Positions 1 to 9,249 of a stretch of 64,000 nucleotides of DNA are shown here, one piece after another. Location: NCBI RefSeq assembly GCF_014639155.1, contig NZ_BMFT01000001.1, positions 620,001 to 684,000 of the forward strand, written 5' to 3'. The notes under the pieces are model-generated. The model was not told where the DNA came from and made no database searches. It saw only the letters and a list, made by a program, of their open reading frames with translations. How positions within the stretch are numbered: the first letter of the stretch is position 1; every line of letters starts with the position of its first letter. This stretch comes from Paenibacillus segetis (GTDB lineage Bacteria; Bacillota; Bacilli; Paenibacillales; Paenibacillaceae). Both the position numbers and the translations under genes were made by a program.

Positions 1-345
1 TTCGTATCAAGCCATCTGCTGTCTGAAATGGAGCTTATGTGCGATACGGTAGCGGTTATTCAACAAGGACGTCTTATTGATGTAAGAGTGCTTAAAACGG
101 GGGATAAAGAAGGAGAACAGCGGGAAATCGCCTTTGAAGTCAATGACCCGCAGCGAGCAAAAGCTATTATTGGAGAAGGAAGAATTGAAGATAGCCGTCT
201 TATTGTGAATGTGAACCGGGAGAAAATCTCGGAAATCAATGCAAAGCTAGTGATGTCGGGTATTTCTGTATATGCCATTAACAACGTAACACGTTCACTC
301 GAAGATCAATTTTTGGAGATAACAGGGGGTGGGCATATTGGGTAG
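1..345 (+). CDS. ABC transporter ATP-binding protein, C-terminal part
   Basis: This is the tail of an ABC ATPase whose 5' end lies before the window; the frame is open from base 1. The first codons read FVSSHLLSEME, the H-loop (switch histidine) region that follows Walker B in DrrA/BcrA-type exporters, then CDTVAVIQQGRL, the usual end of the nucleotide-binding domain. About 80 more residues form the accessory C-terminal region of antibiotic- or lantibiotic-type exporters. The stop overlaps the start of the permease gene, so the two are translationally coupled and probably form one exporter. The substrate cannot be read from this part. Confidence 0.88.
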   Translation, partial: FVSSHLLSEMELMCDTVAVIQQGRLIDVRVLKTGDKEGEQREIAFEVNDPQRAKAIIGEGRIEDSRLIVNVNREKISEINAKLVMSGISVYAINNVTRSLEDQFLEITGGGHIG

Positions 346-1114
346 TTTCCTACAGCTTGTCCAAAACGAGAATATGAAAATATATCGAAGACTGCGTACC
401 TGGATCATGTTCGGGCTTACTGCTTTGTTAACGGTAATGTTCGGCGTGTTGTTCTCTCTTGAAGGCGGAAAGAGTGTACTGAGCCATTGGGATGTCTTGT
501 CTCAGTTATATTTTCTGTATTTCCTCGTTACTATCTTTGCGGTCATTGTTGCTGCTGACATTGTGGCCGGCGAGTTTACTTGGGGAACGATAAAGTTACT
601 GTTAATTCGCCCTTGGAATCGCACCAAAGTACTATTGTCCAAGCTGATCGCAGTGATATTATTTTCGTTAGCTTTAACTGCGGTATTTATGATTGCGGCG
701 ACGGCTATTTCGTTTCTTCTTTTCCATAAAGATTCCTCTGATATCTTTGCTCAAGGAGACAGCCCGTTGCGATATATCATGGAGAGTTTGCTATATAAAT
801 ATATCGACCTCTTGGTGATTACCGTATTCTCGTTTATGATCTCCACGGTATTTCGGTCGGGAGGGATCGCGATCGGGCTATCGATGTTTATTTTATTTGC
901 TGGGAACATCTTTACCATGTTGTTTAGTCCAGAGCGCTATTCGTGGGCGAAATATATCTTATTTGTTAATATGGACTTAAGCAAATATATGAATGGAGGC
1001 AATGTACCAGAAGGTATGACACTTGCGTTCTCCTCATCTGTCCTGGCAATCTATGTGGCATTGTTCTTGATTATTTCATGGATAGTGTTTCAAAAGAGAG
1101 ATGTGGCGGCTTAG
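329..1114 (+). CDS. ABC-2 type permease
   Basis: A 261-residue membrane protein, GTG start, overlapping the upstream ATPase by 17 bases. It has about six hydrophobic segments; the soluble stretch AADIVAGEFTWGTIKLLLIR between the second and third is typical of the ABC-2 family (ECF/BcrB/NatB-like), where it contacts the ATPase. With the preceding gene it should form a two-gene exporter in the cytoplasmic membrane. Substrate unknown; drugs, peptides or lipids are all possible. A terminator hairpin follows. Confidence 0.88.
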   Translation: MGILGSFLQLVQNENMKIYRRLRTWIMFGLTALLTVMFGVLFSLEGGKSVLSHWDVLSQLYFLYFLVTIFAVIVAADIVAGEFTWGTIKLLLIRPWNRTKVLLSKLIAVILFSLALTAVFMIAATAISFLLFHKDSSDIFAQGDSPLRYIMESLLYKYIDLLVITVFSFMISTVFRSGGIAIGLSMFILFAGNIFTMLFSPERYSWAKYILFVNMDLSKYMNGGNVPEGMTLAFSSSVLAIYVALFLIISWIVFQKRDVAA

Positions 1115-1150
1115 TCTTTCTATTCATATCTAATTGATCCGATTTGACCA

Positions 1151-1200
1151 GTACAGCCCGAGGCGAGGATTATCCAGCTTCGGGCTGTACTACTTTTTTT
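1151..1200 (+). terminator. Rho-independent terminator after the ABC exporter
   Basis: Inverted repeat GTACAGCCCGA / TCGGGCTGTAC (1151-1190) followed by a run of seven T on the plus strand. It overlaps the 3' end of the convergent bactofilin gene, so the stem also encodes that protein's last codons. Confidence 0.8.
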
Positions 1201-1571
1201 ACCTTTTCTTTGACGACAGATACCGGTGCTTTCTCCATCTTGCTATTTCCGTTGAGAATGCCACCTTCCATAATGATGAGATTGACTACATGCACACTTC
1301 CGTCGACTTGACCGTTACTTGTAATGGTCAATTTACCGTGTGAGATGATATCGCCGATCACCTTGCCAGCAACGATAACTTCCGATGCTTTGATGTTTGA
1401 ACTGGCTTCGCCGCTCTCTCCGATAATGAGTTCACCAAGACAATGAATCTCACCATGAAATTTCCCCTCGATCCGCAGATTTGCTTCGCAATGGAGGTTC
1501 CCTTCAACTACAGTACCTTGGCCGATTAATGTATCTGTTGTCCGGAATACTTTTTTATTATTTTTTAACAT
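1170..1571 (-). CDS. Bactofilin (polymer-forming cytoskeletal protein), copy 1
   Basis: A 133-residue protein matching the bactofilin/DUF583 family: a central right-handed beta-helix (about residues 15-105) with regular short repeats such as VEGNLHCEANLRIEGKFHGE, flanked by short disordered tails. Bactofilins self-assemble without nucleotide into filaments at the membrane and place cell-wall enzymes. It lies 30 bases downstream of an M23 peptidase gene on the same strand, an arrangement repeated at 10409-11898. The ATG at 1571 follows a GAGAGGA site. The lysine-rich tail (EKVKKVVQPEAG) is encoded across the terminator stem. A flagellar or envelope role, as for BacE/BacF of B. subtilis, is inference. 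Confidence 0.9.
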   Translation of the reverse strand: MLKNNKKVFRTTDTLIGQGTVVEGNLHCEANLRIEGKFHGEIHCLGELIIGESGEASSNIKASEVIVAGKVIGDIISHGKLTITSNGQVDGSVHVVNLIIMEGGILNGNSKMEKAPVSVVKEKVKKVVQPEAG

Positions 1572-1601
1572 AATGGATTATCCTCTCTTGATAAAGTGAA
1601 T

Positions 1602-2591
1602 TTATTGTTTAAGGTAGGGAAGCGGATCAATGGGTTTATTCTGTTTAACAATTTCGAAATGCAGATGTGAGCCAGTGCTTCTTCCTGTGTTTCCTACGCT
1701 ACCGATGGTTTGACCCTTGGTAACGGTGTCTCCCTCTGAGACCTTGATTTCACTGAGGTGTAAATACCAGCTTTCTAGGCCATCGGGATGTTTGATGATA
1801 ATGTACTTTCCGTGAGAGCTGTCTTTGTCCGTAGTCACAACTTGACCAGCACCAGCTGCATATACGGGATCTCCAATCTTGCCTGAGATGTCGATACCGG
1901 CATGAAAAGCAGCTTTTCCAGTGAATGGATCGGTACGATAGCCAAAGTTAGATGTCAGTCTTTTGGATGGTGTAGGCCATTCCGAAGGAGTTCCTGACAG
2001 GGAGTACTGTGTTTGTGTGGCTCTATTAATTGTCACGGGAACGTTTTTCTCCATCTCATCCAGCAATGTGTTCATAGCCTGTAGATCAGCGCTGGTCTCT
2101 TTGGCTAAGTTATCAATTTCGTTGTCATGCACAGCGATATATTCTCCGCCGACACCTAGTGAATCATCGTCATAACTATCACTATCTAACGAAATGGATG
2201 ATAAATTGCTGAGTTCTTCTTGATTGCCGTATTTATTAATAAATTTTTGGAGTTCAGCCTCAAGCTCCACGACACGTTCCATCCGGTCCATCATTCCTTT
2301 CGATTGCCCGGAAAGAGTGACAACTTCGTTCTGGAGTCTCTGTATCGCTTCGTCTCTGTCCGATACCAAGGCTTCAAATTGTATATTCTGCCCCATAAGT
2401 TGCCCCTCAAGCTGTGAGATGGTCCGAGTAGAATTTATGTGCATACTGACGATCAGACCTGAAATAGAAAGTAGGGCAACCATCGGGACAGCGACAATAA
2501 GCGGCTTGGATATTCGAATTTGTTTGACGGGCTGATTTGCGTCCCTAAGGACAAGAAGCGTCATCTGATTACATAAACTAGCACTTTTCAT
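1602..2591 (-). CDS. Membrane-anchored M23 (LytM/DUF-type) peptidoglycan endopeptidase, copy 1
   Basis: A 329-residue protein: short cytoplasmic N-terminus, one transmembrane segment (about 29-50), a predicted coiled coil (about 55-115), a linker, then an M23 domain (about 215-325). Zinc-binding motifs are visible: HAGID near residue 230 (HxxxD) and HLHFE near 309 (HxH), so it looks catalytically intact. The active domain would be outside, cutting peptide cross-links. Start ATG at 2591 has an AAAGGAGA site. It is the upstream partner of the bactofilin gene; bactofilin-M23 pairs are known in Helicobacter and other bacteria, where they shape the cell. Paralogue of the protein at 10873-11898. 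Confidence 0.9.
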   Translation of the reverse strand: MKSASLCNQMTLLVLRDANQPVKQIRISKPLIVAVPMVALLSISGLIVSMHINSTRTISQLEGQLMGQNIQFEALVSDRDEAIQRLQNEVVTLSGQSKGMMDRMERVVELEAELQKFINKYGNQEELSNLSSISLDSDSYDDDSLGVGGEYIAVHDNEIDNLAKETSADLQAMNTLLDEMEKNVPVTINRATQTQYSLSGTPSEWPTPSKRLTSNFGYRTDPFTGKAAFHAGIDISGKIGDPVYAAGAGQVVTTDKDSSHGKYIIIKHPDGLESWYLHLSEIKVSEGDTVTKGQTIGSVGNTGRSTGSHLHFEIVKQNKPIDPLPYLKQ

Positions 2592-2750
2592 GGCATCTCC
2601 TTTCCATACTTTAATAGCTTCTATAACTTATCTATTCTTAGTTCTCTTAAAACATGTCAAAAAAAAGAGTCATTGATGGCCTGGTTTAGCGGGAAAGATG
2701 AATAATTTGCATACCGTATGGTTAATGCTGATTGAAGGGGAGGCGGAGGT

Positions 2751-4181
2751 ATGGTTTGGTTGTTCATCATTTTACTCGGATTTATATTTCAGATTGCTAC
2801 GATACTTATCTTGGAATTTCGCAATCCCACGAAGGCAATGGCTTGGATGTTTATTCTGTTTCTCTTTCCCATCATCGGTTTTATCCTCTACTATTTCATC
2901 GCCCAAGACTATAAGAAACGGAGAAAATTACGTCGCCGTGGGACGAGAACATTTCAGGAGATAAAATCTAAACTGTGGAAGCAGTCTAGGATCGTGACAT
3001 CGCTCGATGAAATGACTAATCCTGATTTTACAAGTCAAGGACGGTTGTTTGGACTATTAACTCATATATCAGAAAGTCCTATTACGGGATGCAATGAAAC
3101 ACAGATTCTTAGTCATGGCGAGAAGGCTTATGCCGCTATGTTTGCTGCGATGGAGACAGCTAAGGACCACATACATCTGGAGTTCTATATTTTCCGTCAT
3201 GATGGAATGGGTACCCGTTTTAAGGAGATTTTGATTCGTAAGGTAAATGAGGGTGTAAAGGTTCGGATGATATGTGATGGATTAGGAAGTTATAAATTAA
3301 AGAAATCTTTCATCAAGGAACTTCAGGAAGCTGGTGTAGAGTTCTATTTATTTCTACCTCCTTTAATTGCGACGCTTGATCGCCGGGTGAATTACCGTAA
3401 TCACCGTAAAATTCTTGTGGTAGATGGAAAGGTTGGATTTGTAGGGGGACTTAATGTTGGAGATGAATATTTAGGTCTTTCTTCAAAGTTAGGTTATTGG
3501 AGGGACACCCATCTGCAAATGAAGGGGGATGCTGTGTATTTTCTGCAAAATACTTTTTTGGCGGATTGGCGACTTGCTTCTGGGCAGAAGGTGGATTCCC
3601 AAGGTTTATATCCTCAACACCAATGTACTAGTAGGGAACAGACACAAATCTTGACCAGTGGGCCAGATCAACATTGGGACGCCGTCCAAGAGTTAATCTT
3701 TGGGGCGATTAATGCCGCGAAACGGCGTATTTGGATTACTTCGCCTTATTTCATTCCAGATCCTAGCATTCGGGCTGCTCTGAAAGTGGCGGCTGTGAGT
3801 GGAGTTGAAGTGACCATCATCATACCGTACCACTCAGATAGCCGATTGGTTCACCTAGCTTCTCTCTCTTATGTAGAAGAGTTACTACAAGCAGGGGTGA
3901 AATTTTACCAGTATACCAAAGGATTTATTCATGCCAAGGTGATGATCGTGGACGAATTGATGGCTTCCGTAGGAACCGCCAATTTGGATATGCGGAGCTT
4001 CTTCTATAACTTTGAGATGATAGCGGTTCTATTCGATGCAACTCCGATAATGGAGCTGGTTAAGGATTTTCAGAACGATTTGGCCGAGAGCCGTCAAATT
4101 AAACTTCGCGAGTTCTCTCGCCGTCCACGTAGGCAGAAAAGTTCGGAATTGCTGGCACGTTTGTTGTCCCCGTTATTGTAA
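2751..4181 (+). CDS. cls: Cardiolipin synthase
   Basis: A 476-residue phospholipase D superfamily enzyme: two N-terminal transmembrane segments, then two PLD domains with HKD motifs HRKILVVD (from residue 218) and HAKVMIVD (from about 394), both followed by the expected GG/GT-N context. It joins two phosphatidylglycerol molecules into cardiolipin and glycerol in the cytoplasmic membrane. Length and layout match Bacillus ClsA. ATG at 2751 is preceded by GGAGGCGGAGG. Its 3' end overlaps the convergent LigD polymerase gene by nine bases. Confidence 0.94.
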   Translation: MVWLFIILLGFIFQIATILILEFRNPTKAMAWMFILFLFPIIGFILYYFIAQDYKKRRKLRRRGTRTFQEIKSKLWKQSRIVTSLDEMTNPDFTSQGRLFGLLTHISESPITGCNETQILSHGEKAYAAMFAAMETAKDHIHLEFYIFRHDGMGTRFKEILIRKVNEGVKVRMICDGLGSYKLKKSFIKELQEAGVEFYLFLPPLIATLDRRVNYRNHRKILVVDGKVGFVGGLNVGDEYLGLSSKLGYWRDTHLQMKGDAVYFLQNTFLADWRLASGQKVDSQGLYPQHQCTSREQTQILTSGPDQHWDAVQELIFGAINAAKRRIWITSPYFIPDPSIRAALKVAAVSGVEVTIIIPYHSDSRLVHLASLSYVEELLQAGVKFYQYTKGFIHAKVMIVDELMASVGTANLDMRSFFYNFEMIAVLFDATPIMELVKDFQNDLAESRQIKLREFSRRPRRQKSSELLARLLSPLL

Positions 4182-5075
4182 CGAATGTTTTGCGGTAAGG
4201 TGCTTCAAAATGAATTCTACCGACTGGGGCTGTACGGTTTGAAGTAGATCCCCGTGAGTTCTTATTCGATCTCCAATATTGAGCAGATTATAATCAGCAG
4301 GACGGGGATTTCGCCTAACTTCTTCCCATGATAATGGGGTTGAGACGCTTGCGGCGGTACGAGCACGGGGGGTATAGGCCGAGGCTATTGTCTTGCCCGC
4401 ATAATGCTGTAAATAGTCGAAGTAGATTTTGTCCCCGCGATCCTTTTTGAGCCGTTCAATGGTAAACAGCTCGGGATATTTCTCAGTGACATAACGAGCG
4501 ACAAAATGGCCGATGGATCTAAGCTCGTCAAAAGTAACACCGTACTGAATAGGTACGATAATTTGTACACCAGTAGCGCCTGAAGTTTTGGGTACCGAGT
4601 GTAGGCCAAGTGAAGATAGAATTTCGCCGACATGAGTGGCCGCTTCCATGATTCGCGGCTCTTCCTCCCTCGAAGGATCCAGATCAATCACCCACTCACA
4701 AGGGAGATTCTCCCCTACATAATGAAGCGATGGATGAAATTCAATCGAAGCTAAATTTCCGAGCCACAGCAGAGTTGGAAGGTTGTCCATGACGACATAT
4801 TGGATATTCTCATGCATGACAGTCTTTACGTAGAGTGGTAAGGGTTCCGGCGCATTCTTCTGATAGAAAAATTTACCGTGGATTCCTCCAGGATAACGGA
4901 TTGTCGTCAAGAGTCGATTATGGCAGTAGCGCAGTAAATAAGGAGACAGCTCAGCTAGCTTCTCCAAATATATCTTTTTGGTGATTCCTGCTTCTGGCCA
5001 TAACAGCTTGTCTGGATTTGATACCGACACCTCTTCTCCCTCTACAGTGATCGTACCTTTAATATTTCTAGGCAT
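4173..5075 (-). CDS. LigD-type NHEJ polymerase/primase domain protein (stand-alone)
   Basis: A 300-residue member of the archaeo-eukaryotic primase family of LigD polymerase domains. Visible landmarks are SNPDKLLWPEAGITK near the start, HSYVGE-like residues LHYVGENLPCEWVIDLDPS with the catalytic D-x-D, and VPKTSGATGVQI. It would fill gaps with ribo- or deoxynucleotides during non-homologous end joining. The start at 5075 is chosen because AAAGGAG lies nine bases upstream; an in-frame ATG at 5156 would add 27 residues with no family similarity that I recognise. No ligase or phosphoesterase domain is fused: the ligase is the divergent gene at 5227. Confidence 0.9.
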   Translation of the reverse strand: MPRNIKGTITVEGEEVSVSNPDKLLWPEAGITKKIYLEKLAELSPYLLRYCHNRLLTTIRYPGGIHGKFFYQKNAPEPLPLYVKTVMHENIQYVVMDNLPTLLWLGNLASIEFHPSLHYVGENLPCEWVIDLDPSREEEPRIMEAATHVGEILSSLGLHSVPKTSGATGVQIIVPIQYGVTFDELRSIGHFVARYVTEKYPELFTIERLKKDRGDKIYFDYLQHYAGKTIASAYTPRARTAASVSTPLSWEEVRRNPRPADYNLLNIGDRIRTHGDLLQTVQPQSVEFILKHLTAKHSLQ

Positions 5076-5226
5076 GTGGCAGACTCCTTTGGTTGATTTC
5101 GAGATTTTAGCAGCTCTGAAGTTAGGTTGCCTCTTGTTCGAAAAACTATGAGCCAAACCGTAGGTAGGAATGGAAAATAAGGGGTATGGGCAAACTTGGG
5201 GGAAAAGTGGATGAGATAAGAGGTGG

Positions 5227-6174
5227 ATGATGCTTAAGACAGTAACTCCTTTTGAGCCGATTCGGACTGAGGTAATTCCTATGGGAGATCAATGGGTAGC
5301 CCAGGTTAAGTGGGATGGCGTTAGAATGTTAACCTATTATGATGGACTTCAGACGAAGCTCATTAATCGTAAAGGGAATGAGCGCAGTAGACAATATCCA
5401 GAGTTCTTAGATGTGTCAGCTTATTGCCATGCTAATTCCGTCATTTTAGATGGAGAGATGATTGCATTATCAGGGGGGAAGCCAAGCTTTCATGAGATTA
5501 TGCGTCGTGACAGCTTGCGAAGGGAGCAGGAGATTTCTTTTGCCGCTAGTCATATTCAAGCGATCTATATGATTTTTGATATTTTGTATTATAACGGACA
5601 ATGGGTAACAAATAAGACCCTTACGCAGCGTCAACAGCTTCTGCAAGAGATCATCTCTCCACATTCCACACTTCAACTAGTTCCTAATATCGAAGATGGT
5701 GAGTCTCTGTTTACCGTCATGAAGGAGCGAGGTTGGGAGGGGATCGTCTGCAAGAGACTGGATAGCACTTATGCTATCGGTGGGAAGGATTCCAGATGGC
5801 AGAAGCTAAAGATTGGCTACGATTTGTATGCTGCAATTGGAGGTGTGACTTATCGTGATGGGATTGTTAATGCACTGTTGCTAGGATTATACGATCTAGA
5901 AGGGAACTTCATTTATATTGGACATGCTGGTGGCGGGAAATTAAAGGTAGCTGATTGGCGTGAACTGACGCGGATTACAAAAACAATGATTAGAGATACT
6001 TCTCCGTTTCATCGTCTGCCCCAGCGCAATAAAGAAGCCGTATGGTTGCAGCCACAGCTATGTGTAAAGGTGCAATTTATGGAATGGACTCCCGGTGGAA
6101 CGATGCGACACCCTGTGATCCAGGGAATGGGCAACGTACCACCGGAGATGTGTGTTATTACGCAACTGGAATGA
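5227..6174 (+). CDS. LigD-type ATP-dependent DNA ligase (stand-alone)
   Basis: A 315-residue ATP-dependent DNA ligase. The adenylation motif KWDGVR sits near residue 28 (lysine nucleophile), with DGEM (motif III), a WEGIVCKR segment (motif IV) and WQKLK (motif V), then an OB-fold ending about residue 310. It would seal ends held by Ku. It is divergent from the polymerase gene (about 150 bases between them) and converges on ku with no base between the two stop codons. In B. subtilis the ligase and polymerase are one protein (LigD/YkoU); here they are separate genes. Confidence 0.92.
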   Translation: MMLKTVTPFEPIRTEVIPMGDQWVAQVKWDGVRMLTYYDGLQTKLINRKGNERSRQYPEFLDVSAYCHANSVILDGEMIALSGGKPSFHEIMRRDSLRREQEISFAASHIQAIYMIFDILYYNGQWVTNKTLTQRQQLLQEIISPHSTLQLVPNIEDGESLFTVMKERGWEGIVCKRLDSTYAIGGKDSRWQKLKIGYDLYAAIGGVTYRDGIVNALLLGLYDLEGNFIYIGHAGGGKLKVADWRELTRITKTMIRDTSPFHRLPQRNKEAVWLQPQLCVKVQFMEWTPGGTMRHPVIQGMGNVPPEMCVITQLE

Positions 6175-7101
6175 CTAAGAGATTGTTTTTTTAGTGGCTT
6201 TGCTACTCGTTTTTCGTTTGGGCTTGGAAACGATGGTAGCTTCAGAGCTATTATTGCTGGTTTCCTTGGCTTTAGTTGCAGCAGGTTTGCGAGTTCTTTT
6301 TTTCGTAGTCGGACCAGGGTCAGTTGCAATAACGGGTTTAACTGCCTCAATGCTAGCCTGTAGCGCTGCCATCAAATCAATGACGTTAGTCTCTGGCTTG
6401 GTTGGTGCTAGGCTGATCTCTTCACCCGCTACTTTCTGTTCTATGAGATTTAGCAGACTATCTCGATAATCATCTGTATATTTTTCGGGTTGAAACGGTG
6501 TTGATAATTGTTCTATCAATAGCTTGGCCATGGTAAGTTCTTTATCATTGACGGCCACACCCTCAGGCAGATTAGGCACTTGTGAAATAGGTCGGATTTC
6601 GTCTGGGTAGAATATCGTCTCCACCGCTAGACAACCCTCCATTACACGAATAGCAGCTAGACTACTTTTAGATCGAATGGCAATTTTGGCAATGCCAATC
6701 TTACCGCTTTGCCGCATGGCTTCGAGTAGAAGTAGATAGGCGTTTGAACCTGCCTGATCGGGTGCCAGATAATAGGTCTTCTGAAAATAAATTGGATCAA
6801 TTTCCTCCAGGTCCACAAAATCAAGAATCGTGATACTCTTCTGAGTTTGGGCGGAGAGCTGCTCTAGTTCTTCTTTCTCAAACAGTACATATTTCCCCTT
6901 TTCATACTCATATCCCTTAGAAATTTCTTCCCAATTAATATCGACATCACAGGTTGGGCAACGTCTAACATAGGAAATCGGGCTACCACACTTCTTATGG
7001 ATATATTTCATCGAAATATCCTTATCTTCGGTGGCGGAGAACATCTTTACGGGGACGTGGACCAACCCGAAGCTGATGGCTCCTTTCCAGACTGTATGCA
7101 T
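6175..7101 (-). CDS. ku: Ku protein, NHEJ DNA end-binding
   Basis: A 308-residue bacterial Ku (YkoV-like). It starts MHTVWKGAISFGLVHVPVKM, the conserved N-terminus, and carries the beta-barrel core to about residue 250. The C-terminus has the short conserved segment NVIDLMAALQASI, then a Lys/Thr/Ala-rich tail of about 45 residues (KKRTRKPAATKAK, KPKRKTSSKATKK) of the kind that in other bacterial Ku proteins binds DNA and helps recruit LigD. It forms a homodimer ring on DNA ends. ATG at 7101 follows GGGAG. Its stop codon abuts that of the ligase gene. Confidence 0.95.
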   Translation of the reverse strand: MHTVWKGAISFGLVHVPVKMFSATEDKDISMKYIHKKCGSPISYVRRCPTCDVDINWEEISKGYEYEKGKYVLFEKEELEQLSAQTQKSITILDFVDLEEIDPIYFQKTYYLAPDQAGSNAYLLLLEAMRQSGKIGIAKIAIRSKSSLAAIRVMEGCLAVETIFYPDEIRPISQVPNLPEGVAVNDKELTMAKLLIEQLSTPFQPEKYTDDYRDSLLNLIEQKVAGEEISLAPTKPETNVIDLMAALQASIEAVKPVIATDPGPTTKKRTRKPAATKAKETSNNSSEATIVSKPKRKTSSKATKKTIS

Positions 7102-7386
7102 ATATGAAACTCCCTTCTAAATTTAGAAATTGATTAATGAAGCGACTTCTCTTGTTATTAGTATGGTTACAAAATGTATTTCTATGTTTAGAGGTCGTTC
7201 AAAAAGTCATTTATTGATCACGAAACATATCAAGGAGCTGATTCGGCATCGGATTAAGAATATCTTCGGTCCTTGCGGGTCCAGCGGTGGACCGATATAA
7301 TGGGGACATACGTTTTTAGTAAGGGCGGTAAGCATTCGGTAGATCGTTCGAAGGTTAGATTGGTCGATAAAAGGTGGTAAAATGAA

Positions 7387-7875
7387 ATGGCATTAGATTA
7401 TAAGGCTTCGGCACAATTTGTATATGAAGCTCATGATTTGAGTGGAACGGACAAGCTGGCTTCATTTCTTGCTGAAAAAGCGGGGCGGGGCACTGTCATT
7501 GCGTTAGATGGGGATTTAGGAGCTGGTAAAACAGCCTTTGCACAATTGTTCGCCAAGCATTTAGAAGTTCGAGGTACGGTAAATAGTCCAACGTTTACGC
7601 TAATTAAGGAATATGAAGGTCGATTACCTTTTTATCATATGGATGTCTATCGGCTGTCCCAGATGGAAGCAGAAGAGCTTGGACTGGATGAGTATTTTTA
7701 TGGAGACGGTGTGACGTTGGTGGAATGGGCAAGTCTCATTGAGGATATTCTTCCGCCGGAGTTGCTCCATATTTATGTGGAGACGGTGACTGGAAGCCAG
7801 CGGCGAATGTATCTACATGGGCGTGGTAAACGCTATGAACAATGGACTACGATTCTGAAAGAGAATGGAGTTTAA
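7387..7875 (+). CDS. tsaE: tRNA threonylcarbamoyladenosine biosynthesis ATPase TsaE
   Basis: A 162-residue P-loop protein with Walker A GDLGAGKT (about residue 40) and the family segments SPTFTLIKEY and HMDVYRL. TsaE is the ATPase that resets the TsaB-TsaD complex in t6A37 synthesis on ANN-decoding tRNAs. First gene of a tight tsaE-tsaB-rimI-tsaD operon, the same order as B. subtilis ydiB-ydiC-ydiD-ydiE. Start ATG at 7387 follows AAAGGTGG. Confidence 0.96.
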   Translation: MALDYKASAQFVYEAHDLSGTDKLASFLAEKAGRGTVIALDGDLGAGKTAFAQLFAKHLEVRGTVNSPTFTLIKEYEGRLPFYHMDVYRLSQMEAEELGLDEYFYGDGVTLVEWASLIEDILPPELLHIYVETVTGSQRRMYLHGRGKRYEQWTTILKENGV

Positions 7876-7881
7876 CGACAA

Positions 7882-8712
7882 ATGAATAATAACGAACAAG
7901 GGCCGCGGCAGCGGTTATTGGCGTTCGATACATCGACGTCTTCATTAGCAGTGGCTGTTATGGAGAATGACAAGCTGTTAGCACAAGTAAATATTCTTGC
8001 TGAGCGTAATCATTCGGCATATTTGGTTACGGCGATCCAAGAATGTCTGGATGCAGCGGGTTTGTCCCGAGGTGATTTGGATGGAATCGCTGTAGGATTG
8101 GGACCTGGTTCTTACACGGGGATTCGGATTGCTGTAACTACAGCTAAGACACTGGCCTGGGCACTAAATCTACCTGTGGTTGGGTTCTCAAGTTTGGAAG
8201 CAACGGCGATCGGAGGTTTTGCAAATGGTACAGAGCAAAATGCTGCGAACATCAAGTCACTTCCTGCTGCTTCGCGATCGGGAGAGGGAGTCATTCTACC
8301 ATATGAACACTGGATCATACCGTTAGTAGATGCTCGGCGTGGACAAGTATACACAGCTCTTTTCGCTGCGGCGGAAGGATCATTACCTCGTCGTTTGGAG
8401 CCGGATGCGATTCGATTGATGGATAACTGGTGTCAGGATATTGCCACGCGACTAATCTCATTGGCCCCAGAGAACAGGCCCCAAGCGATATGGTTTGTTG
8501 GTGAGACAGGACAGCATGAAGCTGCTGCGGAAGAGCTACGTCCTTTGCTAGGGGAGAATCTTCATATTATTCCTTACGAGCTGGAGGGCGTATGGGTTGG
8601 ACTTTGTGGTGCCGACCACTTCCAGATGGGTGAACGAGACGATGTACATGCTTTGGAACCGAACTATACTCAACTGGCTGAAGCGGAAGCCGTACGGCTT
8701 CGCAAAGCGTAA
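7882..8712 (+). CDS. tsaB: tRNA threonylcarbamoyladenosine biosynthesis protein TsaB
   Basis: A 276-residue ASKHA-fold protein of the TsaB/YeaZ family: AFDTSTSSLAVAV at the N-terminus and GLGPGSYTGIRIAV near residue 75. It dimerises with TsaD to transfer the threonylcarbamoyl group. It is longer than the usual 230 residues because of an insert of roughly 30 residues after about 110 (GGFANGTEQNAANIK region). Six bases after tsaE. No strong ribosome binding site precedes it, so coupling to tsaE is likely. Confidence 0.95.
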   Translation: MNNNEQGPRQRLLAFDTSTSSLAVAVMENDKLLAQVNILAERNHSAYLVTAIQECLDAAGLSRGDLDGIAVGLGPGSYTGIRIAVTTAKTLAWALNLPVVGFSSLEATAIGGFANGTEQNAANIKSLPAASRSGEGVILPYEHWIIPLVDARRGQVYTALFAAAEGSLPRRLEPDAIRLMDNWCQDIATRLISLAPENRPQAIWFVGETGQHEAAAEELRPLLGENLHIIPYELEGVWVGLCGADHFQMGERDDVHALEPNYTQLAEAEAVRLRKA

Positions 8713-8724
8713 GGGGGTTGCAGG

Positions 8725-9249
8725 GTGGCTGCACTAAGGACTAGGGAAGTAGATCCGGGGAAAATAATATTACGTACCATGACAATGGATGATATACCGG
8801 ATATTATGGTCATCGAGCATGAATCATTTTCACTTCCTTGGAGTGAGGAAGCCTTTCGTAATGAGTTGACCCTTAATCATTTTGCCCGTTATCTTGTGAT
8901 GGAATATGATGGTGGGTTGATTGGATATGCAGGAATGTGGAATATCGTCGATGAATCTCATATTACGAATATCGCCATACGTATGGACTATCGTGGAATA
9001 CATTTGGGAGAACGGTTGTTTAAAGCTTTGATGGATTGGGCAATAGAGTTAGGCATGCAACGGATGACGCTAGAGGTTCGCGTATCCAATATTGCGGCTC
9101 AATCGCTGTATAGTAAGTTTGGTTTCTATCCCGCGGGCACACGGAAAGGGTATTATTCTGATAATCATGAAGATGCCATGATCATGTGGTGTGAGCTACC
9201 AAACCAGGAGAACGAAACGGGTGAAGAGGAAGGAAGCGAAGAGGACTAA
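8725..9249 (+). CDS. rimI: Ribosomal-protein-alanine N-acetyltransferase RimI
   Basis: A 174-residue GNAT acetyltransferase. Residues about 14-155 form the domain; the acetyl-CoA binding segment is [14 protein letters not shown] (Q/R-x-x-G-x-G/A variant), followed by [19 protein letters not shown] and [12 protein letters not shown], both typical of RimI. It acetylates the N-terminal alanine of S18 and possibly other proteins. An acidic tail ([12 protein letters not shown]) extends past the domain. GTG start after GGGGTTGCAGG; the stop overlaps the tsaD start (TAATG). Confidence 0.92.
   Translation: MAALRTREVDPGKIILRTMTMDDIPDIMVIEHESFSLPWSEEAFRNELTLNHFARYLVMEYDGGLIGYAGMWNIVDESHITNIAIRMDYRGIHLGERLFKALMDWAIELGMQRMTLEVRVSNIAAQSLYSKFGFYPAGTRKGYYSDNHEDAMIMWCELPNQENETGEEEGSEED

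Noticed and set aside
7190-7230. Sequence AGGTCGTTCAAAAAGTCA that resembled the end of an insertion element
   Set aside because: No second end, no target duplication and no transposase fragment could be found nearby.
7102-7386. A GGTCC-rich segment before tsaE (7267-7300) that recalled a T-box or riboswitch
   Set aside because: There is a GGTCC/GGACC hairpin but no T-box AGGGTGGNACCGCG sequence, no specifier loop and no terminator-antiterminator pair. A tsa operon is also not a usual T-box target.
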